47,757 nt of DNA from positions 1 through 47,757 of the forward strand of contig NZ_AOII01000022.1 of assembly GCF_000337615.1 (NCBI RefSeq). The letters run 5' to 3'. A program made the translations under genes and the position numbers. The stretch comes from Natrinema pallidum DSM 3751. Its GTDB lineage: Archaea > Halobacteriota > Halobacteria > Halobacteriales > Natrialbaceae. Below, piece after piece: positions 41,364-47,757 of this stretch. The notes beneath the pieces were generated by a model that worked only from the letters and a program-made list of their open reading frames with translations, was not told the origin of the DNA and did no database searches. Each line of letters opens with the position of its first letter. Position 1 is the stretch's first letter.

Positions 41364-42428
41364 TCAGCGGTCATCGAGCGTCGGCGGTTCGTCCCGACCG
41401 ATGTGGATCTCGTGGGCCTCGACGTCCTCGAGAGCGGCGACGCGGCCACCGACGGAGACGTCGCCGTCGTCGGTTTCGATCGTGAGACTGGCGACCTCTT
41501 CGCTGACCTCGAAGGAAATGTCGCGGACGCGACCGCGGACGATCCGCTGGCCGCCGACCTCGACGTCCCGTCCCTCGACGGTTGCGTAGAACTCCCCGCC
41601 CTCCTCGATAAGGTCCTTTACACACCGGCGGATCGAGGCGTACTTCCGGGGGTACGTTCGGTCGGTTCCGTCCTCGCCGAGCACTCGCTCGGCGGTCGTC
41701 CAGAGGACCGTCCCGAAGAACCCGGAGATGAGGAAGCCGAGCGCGGAGCGGTTGAAGATGACGCCGTATCGATCCTGGTCGTCGCGCAGGGCGTCCTGGG
41801 TGGCATAGACCGAGTAGTTGCCATCGGCGACGGCGACGACCGGCGTCGTGATTCCCCGGCGAGCGCGGGCGGTCGATGCGACCGCGCCGTATTCGAACTC
41901 CGCGGGATCGGGCGCTTCGCTCGCGGGCGTCACGATCAGGTCGACGCTCACGCCGGCCTCGATCGCCGTCCGCAACTCCGCCTCGAACCGCGTCAACAGG
42001 TCCGGCGTCAGCGACAGGGAGAGTTCGTACTCCGCGGCGTCGATGACCTCCTCGAGATAGCGCAGGATCGTCGATCGCGATTTCACGAGGGAGACGGCCT
42101 CCGTATCGCGGGCCGGCGCGGTGTAGCGGGCCTCGAGTTCCGAGATCATCTGTTCGAAGGACGTCTGGACATCGTCGAAGGCCTCTCCGGGATCGATCGC
42201 GACGACCTTCATCGGACGGGACTCCCGCAGCTCGACCAGCCCGCGGTCGCTGAGGCTGCGGACGGTGTCGTAGACGCGGGGCTGGGGAATCTCCGTTCGG
42301 TCCGCGATCTCGCTCGCCGTGAGTTGGCCCTGCTCGAGGACGGTGAGGTAGGCGTCGATCTCGTACTCGCCGAGGTTAAAGCGGTCCCCGACGCGCTCGA
42401 CGGTCGAGCGAAGTTCGTCTGGTGCCAT
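41364..42428 (-). CDS. trmB: TrmB family sugar-responsive transcriptional regulator
   Basis: A 354-residue TrmB-type regulator. N-terminal winged helix (residues 1-75): [53 protein letters not shown] coiled region ([20 protein letters not shown]) leads to the TrmB sugar-binding domain from about 120, ending with a small beta domain after residue 270 ([15 protein letters not shown]). It lies 300 bases upstream of the sugar transporter genes on the same strand and is the obvious regulator of them. The ATG at 42428 is set by TATAATAAATC at 42458-42468. Confidence 0.93.
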   Translation of the reverse strand: MAPDELRSTVERVGDRFNLGEYEIDAYLTVLEQGQLTASEIADRTEIPQPRVYDTVRSLSDRGLVELRESRPMKVVAIDPGEAFDDVQTSFEQMISELEARYTAPARDTEAVSLVKSRSTILRYLEEVIDAAEYELSLSLTPDLLTRFEAELRTAIEAGVSVDLIVTPASEAPDPAEFEYGAVASTARARRGITTPVVAVADGNYSVYATQDALRDDQDRYGVIFNRSALGFLISGFFGTVLWTTAERVLGEDGTDRTYPRKYASIRRCVKDLIEEGGEFYATVEGRDVEVGGQRIVRGRVRDISFEVSEEVASLTIETDDGDVSVGGRVAALEDVEAHEIHIGRDEPPTLDDR

Positions 42429-42457
42429 ATCGGACGCTACGACCCCGACCGCTAAAT

Positions 42458-42477
42458 GATTTATTATACTTCGAGTA
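42458..42477. promoter_or_regulatory. trmB promoter with dyad TACTTCGAGTA
   Basis: Minus-strand TATA TATAATAAATC (42458-42468), centred about 34 bases before the trmB ATG. It overlaps the dyad TACTTCGAGTA (42467-42477), with TACT and AGTA half-sites, in the upstream (BRE) position, where a TrmB bound to its own promoter would block initiation. Confidence 0.5.
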
Positions 42478-42566
42478 GCACGCGTTTTCGAAATCGGGTT
42501 GTCGATTTCGGTCCACCAAAGCTGACGGTCAGAACGCTTAACCACAACGGGCCTGAGCGTCTTGGT

Positions 42567-43568
42567 ATGCGCGAGGTCCTCCGGAGAGATGCGAGTTCGG
42601 TAGTCGAGGCGGCTCAGGCTGTGCTGCCGAGCGGGACGCCCGAACTCGCGGTCGAAATCGCGCTGGCCCTCCTCGTCCTCGTCGTCGGCTGGTACCTCTC
42701 GAAACTCGCCGTTCGGGTCGCCGGTCGCACGGTCGCTCGCAGGATCGAACGACCGAGCGTCACACGGACCGTGCTCCGGGGCGTCAGACTCGCCGTGTTG
42801 CTCTGGGCGATCGGCATCGCGGCCGGCATCCTCGGCGTCGGCGACACGCAGATCCTCCTCTCGGTGACCGTCATCTCGGCCGTGATCGCGATCGTGCTCG
42901 CGCCGCTGGTCGGGAGTCTGATCAACGGCCTCTACATCCTCGCGGATCGTCCCTACGAGATCGGCGACATGATCGAGGTCACCGACGCCGGCCACCGCGG
43001 ATTCGTCGAGGACATCACGATCCGCTACACCAAGATCTTCACGCTCCAGAACACCTTCATCGTCATCCCCAACTCCGAAATCCACGCGCGCGACGTCGTC
43101 AACTTCTCCGCGGAAGACGAACGAACACGAATCTCCATCAGGCTCGAGATCACCTACGACAGCGATCTCGAGGCGGCACGGCAGGCCGCGGAACGAGCAG
43201 CCAGGAGCGTCGATGCGGTTATCTCGGGCGGCCCCGACATCCGGATCGGCAGCGCCCGCTACGCCGCCGCCCCCTCCTGTTACATCGCCGAGTACGGGGA
43301 TCACGGGATCGCCCTCGAACTGTTCTTCTGGATGAACCACCCCTACAAGCAGATCGTCGTCCGATCGGCGGTTCAGGACGCGATCAACGAGCGTTTCGCC
43401 GATATCGATGCGGAGTTCGCCTACCCGCGTCGTCACCACGTCTTCGACGGAAGCAGCGGCGTCGCCCGCGTGTCCGTCGACGACTCCGGTTTCGAGCGAC
43501 CGCACGCGAACGCGTCCCGATCGCCGGGGCCGGCGGGCGAGCGTCCCGCGGACCCGACGGATCAGTGA
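42567..43568 (+). CDS. MscS-family mechanosensitive ion channel
   Basis: A 333-residue channel. Three membrane spans (about 25-50, 68-90, 95-120) end with the pore helix [20 protein letters not shown] followed by the MscS beta domain motif [40 protein letters not shown] and VIPNSEI. The C-terminal alpha/beta domain ends in FVRVRF-like [11 protein letters not shown], then a disordered Ser/Pro/Gly tail. It should release ions under hypo-osmotic shock, relevant to halophiles. The ATG at 42567 is used. It is divergent from trmB. Confidence 0.92.
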   Translation: MREVLRRDASSVVEAAQAVLPSGTPELAVEIALALLVLVVGWYLSKLAVRVAGRTVARRIERPSVTRTVLRGVRLAVLLWAIGIAAGILGVGDTQILLSVTVISAVIAIVLAPLVGSLINGLYILADRPYEIGDMIEVTDAGHRGFVEDITIRYTKIFTLQNTFIVIPNSEIHARDVVNFSAEDERTRISIRLEITYDSDLEAARQAAERAARSVDAVISGGPDIRIGSARYAAAPSCYIAEYGDHGIALELFFWMNHPYKQIVVRSAVQDAINERFADIDAEFAYPRRHHVFDGSSGVARVSVDDSGFERPHANASRSPGPAGERPADPTDQ

Positions 43569-43648
43569 CGGCGGCCGGCGCTTCCGCTCGCTCGGTATTG
43601 TGGGGGTGATTTATGCTGTCTCCGGTTCAATGCGCAGTCAGTCGACAG

Positions 43649-44092
43649 ATGTACGACGATGTTCTCATTCCGACGGACGGAAGCGATACCGTTCCCGAGA
43701 CGCTCGCCCACGGACTGCCACTCGCCGCGGACAACGATGCGACGGTCCACTCGCTGTACGTCGTCGATAGCCGCGTCACCGCCGCGGCCGACGACGAGAC
43801 CGGTGCCGACCTCGAGCGCTCGCTCGAGGACGAGGGACGGGACGCGGTCGCTGACGTCGAGGAACGGGCAGCGGCGGCGGACCTCGAGACCGTCAGCGAA
43901 GTCCGCCACGGGACGCCCGCGAAGACGATCCTCGAGTACGCCGACGAGGTAGGGATCGACCTGATCGTGATCGGGACGCGCGGCAAGAGCCCACGGGAAA
44001 AAGTAGCGTCGTTGGGGAGCGTCTCGGAGCGGGTCGTCGACAACGCCTCGATTCCGGTGTTCGTCGTGCGAAACGCCGGCAGCGACGAGTGA
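43649..44092 (+). CDS. Universal stress protein (UspA)
   Basis: A 147-residue UspA-fold protein. It begins MYDDVLIPTDGSDTVPETLA with the usual Asp and contains the ATP-binding G-2x-G-9x-G(S/T) motif in GTRGKSPREKVASLGSVSER. The HSLYVVDS and TPAKTILEYADEVGIDLIVI segments are conserved. ATG 43649 is set by a TATA-like GATTTATGC at about 43608-43616. It converges with a second Usp gene on the other strand. Confidence 0.93.
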   Translation: MYDDVLIPTDGSDTVPETLAHGLPLAADNDATVHSLYVVDSRVTAAADDETGADLERSLEDEGRDAVADVEERAAAADLETVSEVRHGTPAKTILEYADEVGIDLIVIGTRGKSPREKVASLGSVSERVVDNASIPVFVVRNAGSDE

Positions 44093-44113
44093 GCGGCCAG
44101 CTTTCGACCGCGG

Positions 44114-44524
44114 TCACGCGTGTGCGCTGTCGACCGTGATGACCTCGCAGTCGAGGTGGGCCCGGAGATAGCGGTCGATATCCGGGTTATCCGTCAGGCG
44201 TTGGAAGAGCCGTCGCAGCCGACTTGCCTGTTTAGTCCCGATGACGACGGCATCGGCACCCTCCGCCCCGACCTCGTCGAGAATGCTCTCCTCGACGAGG
44301 AAGCCGGTTCGGACGACGTACCGTGCGTTCTCGAGCCGTCCGAAGGTCCGCTCGACGGCACTTTTCAGATCCATTCGCGTTGTTTTCTTCCCGTTCTGGT
44401 ACAGGTCAACGTGGAGTATCGTCAGCGCTGCGTCGCGCTCGCGAGCGATCTCGATCGCCTGCTCGAGCGTTCGCCGCGAGTGTTTCGACAACGGATACCG
44501 AACGGGAACCACGACCAGCGACAT
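44114..44524 (-). CDS. Universal stress protein
   Basis: A 136-residue Usp-fold protein: MSLVVVPVRYPLSKHSRRTL, ILHVDLYQNGKKTTR and IGTKQASRLRRLFQRLTDNP. It lacks a G-2x-G-9x-GS motif (GTKQASRLRRLFQRL instead), so it probably does not bind ATP in the UspA manner, and its C-terminus HLDCEVITV is the family's closing strand. It ends 22 bases from the converging Usp gene. The role is in general stress, with no known partner. Confidence 0.88.
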   Translation of the reverse strand: MSLVVVPVRYPLSKHSRRTLEQAIEIARERDAALTILHVDLYQNGKKTTRMDLKSAVERTFGRLENARYVVRTGFLVEESILDEVGAEGADAVVIGTKQASRLRRLFQRLTDNPDIDRYLRAHLDCEVITVDSAHA

Positions 44525-44702
44525 TAGACATCCGGACGCCTTCCGAGCGGGTAAACCTTTCAGTACGGACTATCAGGAATGAGTATGTGTCCCATGTGGC
44601 AGGTTGTGTCATGAATTGCACTCCGGATCCGGTGACCCGCTCTCGGCGGCGAATTCGACCCGGAAAGACAGCCATTTACCGGGTGCAAGCGTACGAGCGG
44701 GC

Positions 44703-44942
44703 ATGCAAAGCAGGTCGACCGACGACGGCGACACCGTCTACGTTTCGGAGACGGACGGCGATAGGGGATCGAAAGGGGCGTTCCTCGTCGCCTACGAATC
44801 GCCAGACACGACCCATCGGTATGGCTGGTTCTGTACGAACTGCGAGAGCCTCGACAACGCGATGGATTCGATGGGCCGGATCAAGTGCAACCGGTGTGGG
44901 AACTTCCGCAAACCCACCGAGTGGGACGCCGCCCACGAGTGA
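44703..44942 (+). CDS. DUF5816 family protein
   Basis: A 79-residue protein with conserved YGWFCTNCESLDNAMDSMGR followed by IKCNRCGNFRKPTEWDAAHE, a C4 zinc-binding pair (CTNC, CNRC). This matches the haloarchaeal DUF5816 pattern. Function unknown. The ATG at 44703 is preferred because the family begins with MxxRSTxDGxTVYV and a TATA-like CATTTACC at about 44674-44681 lies about 25 bases upstream. Confidence 0.75.
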   Translation: MQSRSTDDGDTVYVSETDGDRGSKGAFLVAYESPDTTHRYGWFCTNCESLDNAMDSMGRIKCNRCGNFRKPTEWDAAHE

Positions 44943-45157
44943 TCGGTTTGCCACACGCTCGAGTCCACGTGAGACCGCTTCTGCGGCCGTGAAAATCCGG
45001 AGAACAGCCGGTAAAGACTGATTACTGACCGCACGTCGGCTCCGCGCCAACACTGGCGAATCTTCCTTTCGAGGCGGGACTCGATTCGACCAGCCCCGCC
45101 CGCTCCGTCTTGTCACGTACTAACATTTATGGTGGATGGCGACATAGACGGTAGTGA

Positions 45158-45481
45158 ATGGGTCCTGTTAACATGCGACTCGTCGAGCAGGCCAGGTCGA
45201 TCTTCGCTGAACTGGGCTACACCGTCGAAGGCAACGGTCCCGAGTTCCGCGCCGAACGAGCATGGAAAGTGGTTCACGTAAACGCCGTCCTCGAGACGGG
45301 ACAGCTCCCGTCGCCCGCGTCGGGGCAGTTTCACTGTTTCGTCGCCGAACCCGAGGACGCCGACGATCTCGAGGCGCGACTCGAGCGGACGAATCCGAAT
45401 TACGAGTGGGCGATTATCGTCGTCGACGGGGACGACTATCAGGTCGAACGAGCGCCACCAGGACCGCGAGTAACGGCGTAA
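45158..45481 (+). CDS. DUF7116-like conserved haloarchaeal protein
   Basis: A 107-residue soluble protein: RLVEQARSIFAELGYTVEGN, FRAERAWKVVHVNAVLETG, FHCFVAEPEDADDLEARL and NPNYEWAIIVVDGDDYQVER. It matches a haloarchaeal family I recall as DUF7116; function unknown. Mixed alpha/beta with no cysteine motif. CATTTATG at 45124-45131 lies about 30 bases before the ATG. A start at 45173 (MRLVEQ) is possible. Confidence 0.7.
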   Translation: MGPVNMRLVEQARSIFAELGYTVEGNGPEFRAERAWKVVHVNAVLETGQLPSPASGQFHCFVAEPEDADDLEARLERTNPNYEWAIIVVDGDDYQVERAPPGPRVTA

Positions 45482-45497
45482 AACCGACGGTTCGAAA

Positions 45498-46730
45498 TCA
45501 GTCGTCGCGGTACGTCCCTTCTTTTTCGAGCGCGTGACGCGTCGCAGTCACACCTGCACCCGGATCGACGTCCGCACCCATCGACTCCAAAACGTCGCCC
45601 AGTGCCGTCACGACGTAGATCACGTTCTCCGGGCGCGCGGAGTGACCCATACAGCCGATCCGGAATATCTCCCCGGCGAGATCGCCCAGCCCGCCGGCGA
45701 TCTCGAGGTCGTACTGCTCGAGCAGGGCGTCGCAGACCGCGCCGTCGTCGATCCCGTCGGGAACGCGGACGGCGTTGAGACTCGGCAGCCAGTACTCGTC
45801 GGGGGCGTTCATCTCGAGCCCCATCGCCTCGACGCCGGCTTTCAGCGCGCCGGCCAGCCGTTCGTGGCGTGCCCAGCGCCCTTCGATGCCCTCTTCGGCG
45901 ACGAGCCGCAGGGCCTCCCGGATCGCGTAGACGTTCGTGATCGGTGCGGTGTGGTGATACGCGCGGTCCTCGCCCCAGTAACCCTCGAGCAGCGAGAGGT
46001 CGAGGTACCACGAGCGAGGGTCCTCGTCGCGCGAGAGGACTTTCTCCATGGCCTCATCCGAGAGGGTTAGCGGGCTCGCGCCCGGCGGACAGGAGAGACA
46101 CTTCTGCGGACCCGAGTACGCCACGTCGATGTCCCACTCGTCGATTCGCAACTCGACCCCGCCCAACGAGGTGACGGTGTCGGCGACGACCAGGGCGTCG
46201 TGGTCGTGGGCCGCAGCGGTGAGCTTCGGGACATCGGGCTGGAGGACGCCCGTACTCGTCTCGGCGTGGACGAACCCGAAGACATCGGGATCGTGTTCGG
46301 CCAGCGCGTCCGCGACGTCCTCGGGGGCGAGCGGTTCGCCCCACGGCGCGTCGACCGCAACGACCTCGCCGCCCGCCCGCCGGGCCATCGAAGCCATTCG
46401 GCCGCCGAAGTAGCCGTTCATCGGGACGAGCATCGTGTCCCCGGGCTCGACGACGTTACCGATCGCGGCCTCCATCGCCGCGGACCCGGTCCCCGACACC
46501 GGAATGGTCCACTGATTGTCCGTCCGGAACGCGTACCGAAGCAGTTCCTGGACCTCGTCCATGATCTCGACGAAGGAGGGGTCGAGGTGGCCGACCAGCG
46601 GCGTGCTCATCGCCCGGAGGACGCGCGGGTGCACGTCGCTCGGGCCGGGCCCCATCAGGGTCCGATCCGGTGGTGTGAGTTCGCCGACGGCTGGCGCGCG
46701 AGTCGCCTCGTTCGCCGCGTCCTGAGACAT
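45498..46730 (-). CDS. Class V aminotransferase (alanine-glyoxylate/serine-pyruvate type)
   Basis: A 410-residue PLP-dependent enzyme. It starts MSQDAANEATRAPAVGELTP; conserved regions are LMGPGPSDVHPRVLRAMSTP, VSGTGSAAMEAAIGNVVEPG, DTVTSLGGVELRID (PLP-ring Asp and following) and YSGPQKCLSCPPGASPLTLS with the PLP lysine (QK). It should transfer amino groups from alanine or serine to glyoxylate or pyruvate. The ATG at 46730 is chosen over an in-frame ATG 27 bases upstream. It may act in serine/glycine metabolism; no operon partner is adjacent. Confidence 0.92.
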   Translation of the reverse strand: MSQDAANEATRAPAVGELTPPDRTLMGPGPSDVHPRVLRAMSTPLVGHLDPSFVEIMDEVQELLRYAFRTDNQWTIPVSGTGSAAMEAAIGNVVEPGDTMLVPMNGYFGGRMASMARRAGGEVVAVDAPWGEPLAPEDVADALAEHDPDVFGFVHAETSTGVLQPDVPKLTAAAHDHDALVVADTVTSLGGVELRIDEWDIDVAYSGPQKCLSCPPGASPLTLSDEAMEKVLSRDEDPRSWYLDLSLLEGYWGEDRAYHHTAPITNVYAIREALRLVAEEGIEGRWARHERLAGALKAGVEAMGLEMNAPDEYWLPSLNAVRVPDGIDDGAVCDALLEQYDLEIAGGLGDLAGEIFRIGCMGHSARPENVIYVVTALGDVLESMGADVDPGAGVTATRHALEKEGTYRDD

Positions 46731-46927
46731 GGGCGTGTGCTCGCCGGCCACTCGCAAAGGCCTACCGGCACCGGCGAATTACAAGCCGCGACCGGCCGAC
46801 TGGACCACCATGCGCTCGGTATCGCCCGTCAGTAACAGTGCTTCCCAACGAGCCGTTTCGTGCCTCCTGCTACCAGTTATCGTTGCTGCGAGCCGCTTAA
46901 GGCTTCGCGACACATAACGGAACTATC

Positions 46928-47757
46928 GTGTTTATCGGTCACGGACTCCTCGCGTTTGCCGTCGCTGCGTGCGTCGCCGACTGGCGGGGTTGGGAGCCTC
47001 GGCGGGCCCTCTTCCTCGGTGCCGTCGCCGGCGCGTTCGCGACGATTCCGGACATCGATGTCGCCTACGCGCTCGTCGGCCTCCTCGAGTGGCAGGTGTC
47101 CGACGGTGCCCTCGGGGCATCGACGGCCTTCTGGGACGCGAGCCGCGGTGTCCACCGGTCCGTGACCCACTCGCTGGTGGTCGGTGCGATCGCTGCACCG
47201 GCGTTCGGGCTGTTCGCCGCCCGCAGCAGTTCCGCTCGCGCTCGCATCGCCCGGGCCGCTGCGATCGCCGTTCTCGTGGGACTCGTCGTCATCGCCGCCC
47301 TCCAGGACGGGCCGATCGCGGCGCTCGTCATGTGCCTCTTCGCAGCGAGTGGCCTCCTCGTCGCCCGCGGCGTCGCTCGAGCATCGACGCTCTCGCCGGC
47401 GACGGTCGCCCTCGCCGCCCTCTGGGGACTCTGGTCGCACCCGTGGGGTGACCTCCTCACCGGATCGCCGCCCGACTGGCTGTTCCCGTTCGGAGCCCCC
47501 GTTCTCGAGTCGCGTCTCGTCCTCCACTCGGACCCGACGCTCAACCTGCTCGGCGCGTTCGGGATCGAACTCGCGACGATCTGGCTCGCGCTCGCGGTTG
47601 GCTGCCGACTTACCGACCGCTCGCTTCTCGCGGCCGTCGATCGGCGGGCGGGGGTCGGCGTCGCCTACGGCGTGGCCGCGCTCGCGGTAACGCCGCCGAC
47701 CCTCGACGTGTCCTATCACTTCGTCTTCTCGATACTCGGGGTCGGCCTCCTCTGTGG
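46928..47757 (+). CDS. Membrane-bound metal-dependent hydrolase (YdjM-like), 3' end cut
   Basis: Reading from GTG at 46928, the frame stays open to the last base, so the C-terminus is missing. It encodes at least 276 residues with about seven hydrophobic spans. Conserved YdjM-type motifs are IGHGLLAF near the start, IPDIDVAYAL, GVHRSVTHSLVVG (catalytic-type HRxxTHS) and SHPWGDLLTG. The family is predicted to be a zinc-dependent, membrane-embedded hydrolase; substrate unknown. The GTG is chosen because there is no ATG nearby and FIGHGLLAF follows it at once. Confidence 0.85.
   Translation, partial: MFIGHGLLAFAVAACVADWRGWEPRRALFLGAVAGAFATIPDIDVAYALVGLLEWQVSDGALGASTAFWDASRGVHRSVTHSLVVGAIAAPAFGLFAARSSSARARIARAAAIAVLVGLVVIAALQDGPIAALVMCLFAASGLLVARGVARASTLSPATVALAALWGLWSHPWGDLLTGSPPDWLFPFGAPVLESRLVLHSDPTLNLLGAFGIELATIWLALAVGCRLTDRSLLAAVDRRAGVGVAYGVAALAVTPPTLDVSYHFVFSILGVGLLC

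Noticed and set aside
42429..43505. Upstream in-frame extension of trmB
   Set aside because: The extension is antisense to mscS. The promoter and family start agree with the ATG at 42428.
45083..45112. GGCGGG/CCCGCC hairpin with 16-base loop
   Set aside because: Only 6 bp in GC-rich DNA, no T-run, not at a gene end, so not called as a terminator.

Overview
The window is chromosomal DNA from an extremely halophilic archaeon of class Halobacteria. The proteins are very acidic, codon third positions are almost all G or C, CTCGAG-rich codons are common, and many genes look leaderless, with a TATA-like box about 25-30 bases before the start codon. Archaea-only or haloarchaea-only families are present: GatE, SRP19, Gar1, CetZ, MptE, a presenilin-type protease, TrmB, PGF-CTERM anchoring and DUF5816-like proteins. 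A Natrialbales-type genome (Natrinema/Haloterrigena-like) is my best guess; a marker-gene search was not possible.

Layout. 1-1.6 kb: a duplicated 35-bp repeat, a DUF7344 winged-helix protein, a DICT sensor and a small zinc-finger protein. 1.8-9.2 kb: a CNNM/CBS membrane protein, fumarase, two PH-domain membrane proteins (one apparently frameshifted), BolA and NifU-type iron-sulfur proteins, and small haloarchaeal proteins with an ArsR-like regulator. 9.2-14.8 kb: an 84-bp palindromic element, cysS, a PAS histidine kinase, a DUF6517 lipoprotein, the presenilin-type protease, and an SRP19-Gar1 pair. 14.8-18.4 kb: a cobalamin uptake cluster (btuF divergent from btuC-btuD), with one palindromic TATA box between the two divergent units. 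18.6-25.1 kb: a secreted cupredoxin, a frameshifted gene remnant, gatE, an Lrp regulator divergent from an EamA exporter, a zinc-ribbon protein and a lipoprotein. 25.2-30.5 kb: a TrmJ-like methyltransferase, a replication origin with a perfect 29-bp inverted repeat and a CTAG cluster, orc1/cdc6, then the pterin/folate genes folP and mptE with a probable structured RNA between them. 30.6-33.9 kb: a zinc-ribbon protein, CetZ and a photolyase. 34-42.4 kb: a sugar uptake and catabolism locus on the minus strand (TrmB regulator, binding protein, two permeases, ATPase, Gfo/Idh/MocA dehydrogenase, sugar isomerase). 42.5-47.8 kb: MscS channel, two universal stress proteins, DUF5816 and DUF7116 proteins, a class V aminotransferase, and a membrane hydrolase cut by the window end.

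Most of the window is core or conserved haloarchaeal sequence; no prophage, insertion sequence, CRISPR array, tRNA or rRNA was found. The most unusual signals are non-coding: the origin with its CTAG cluster, the folP-mptE structured RNA candidate, the single shared TATA box of the btu cluster, several candidate operators, and two single-base frameshifts supported by codon bias or promoter position.
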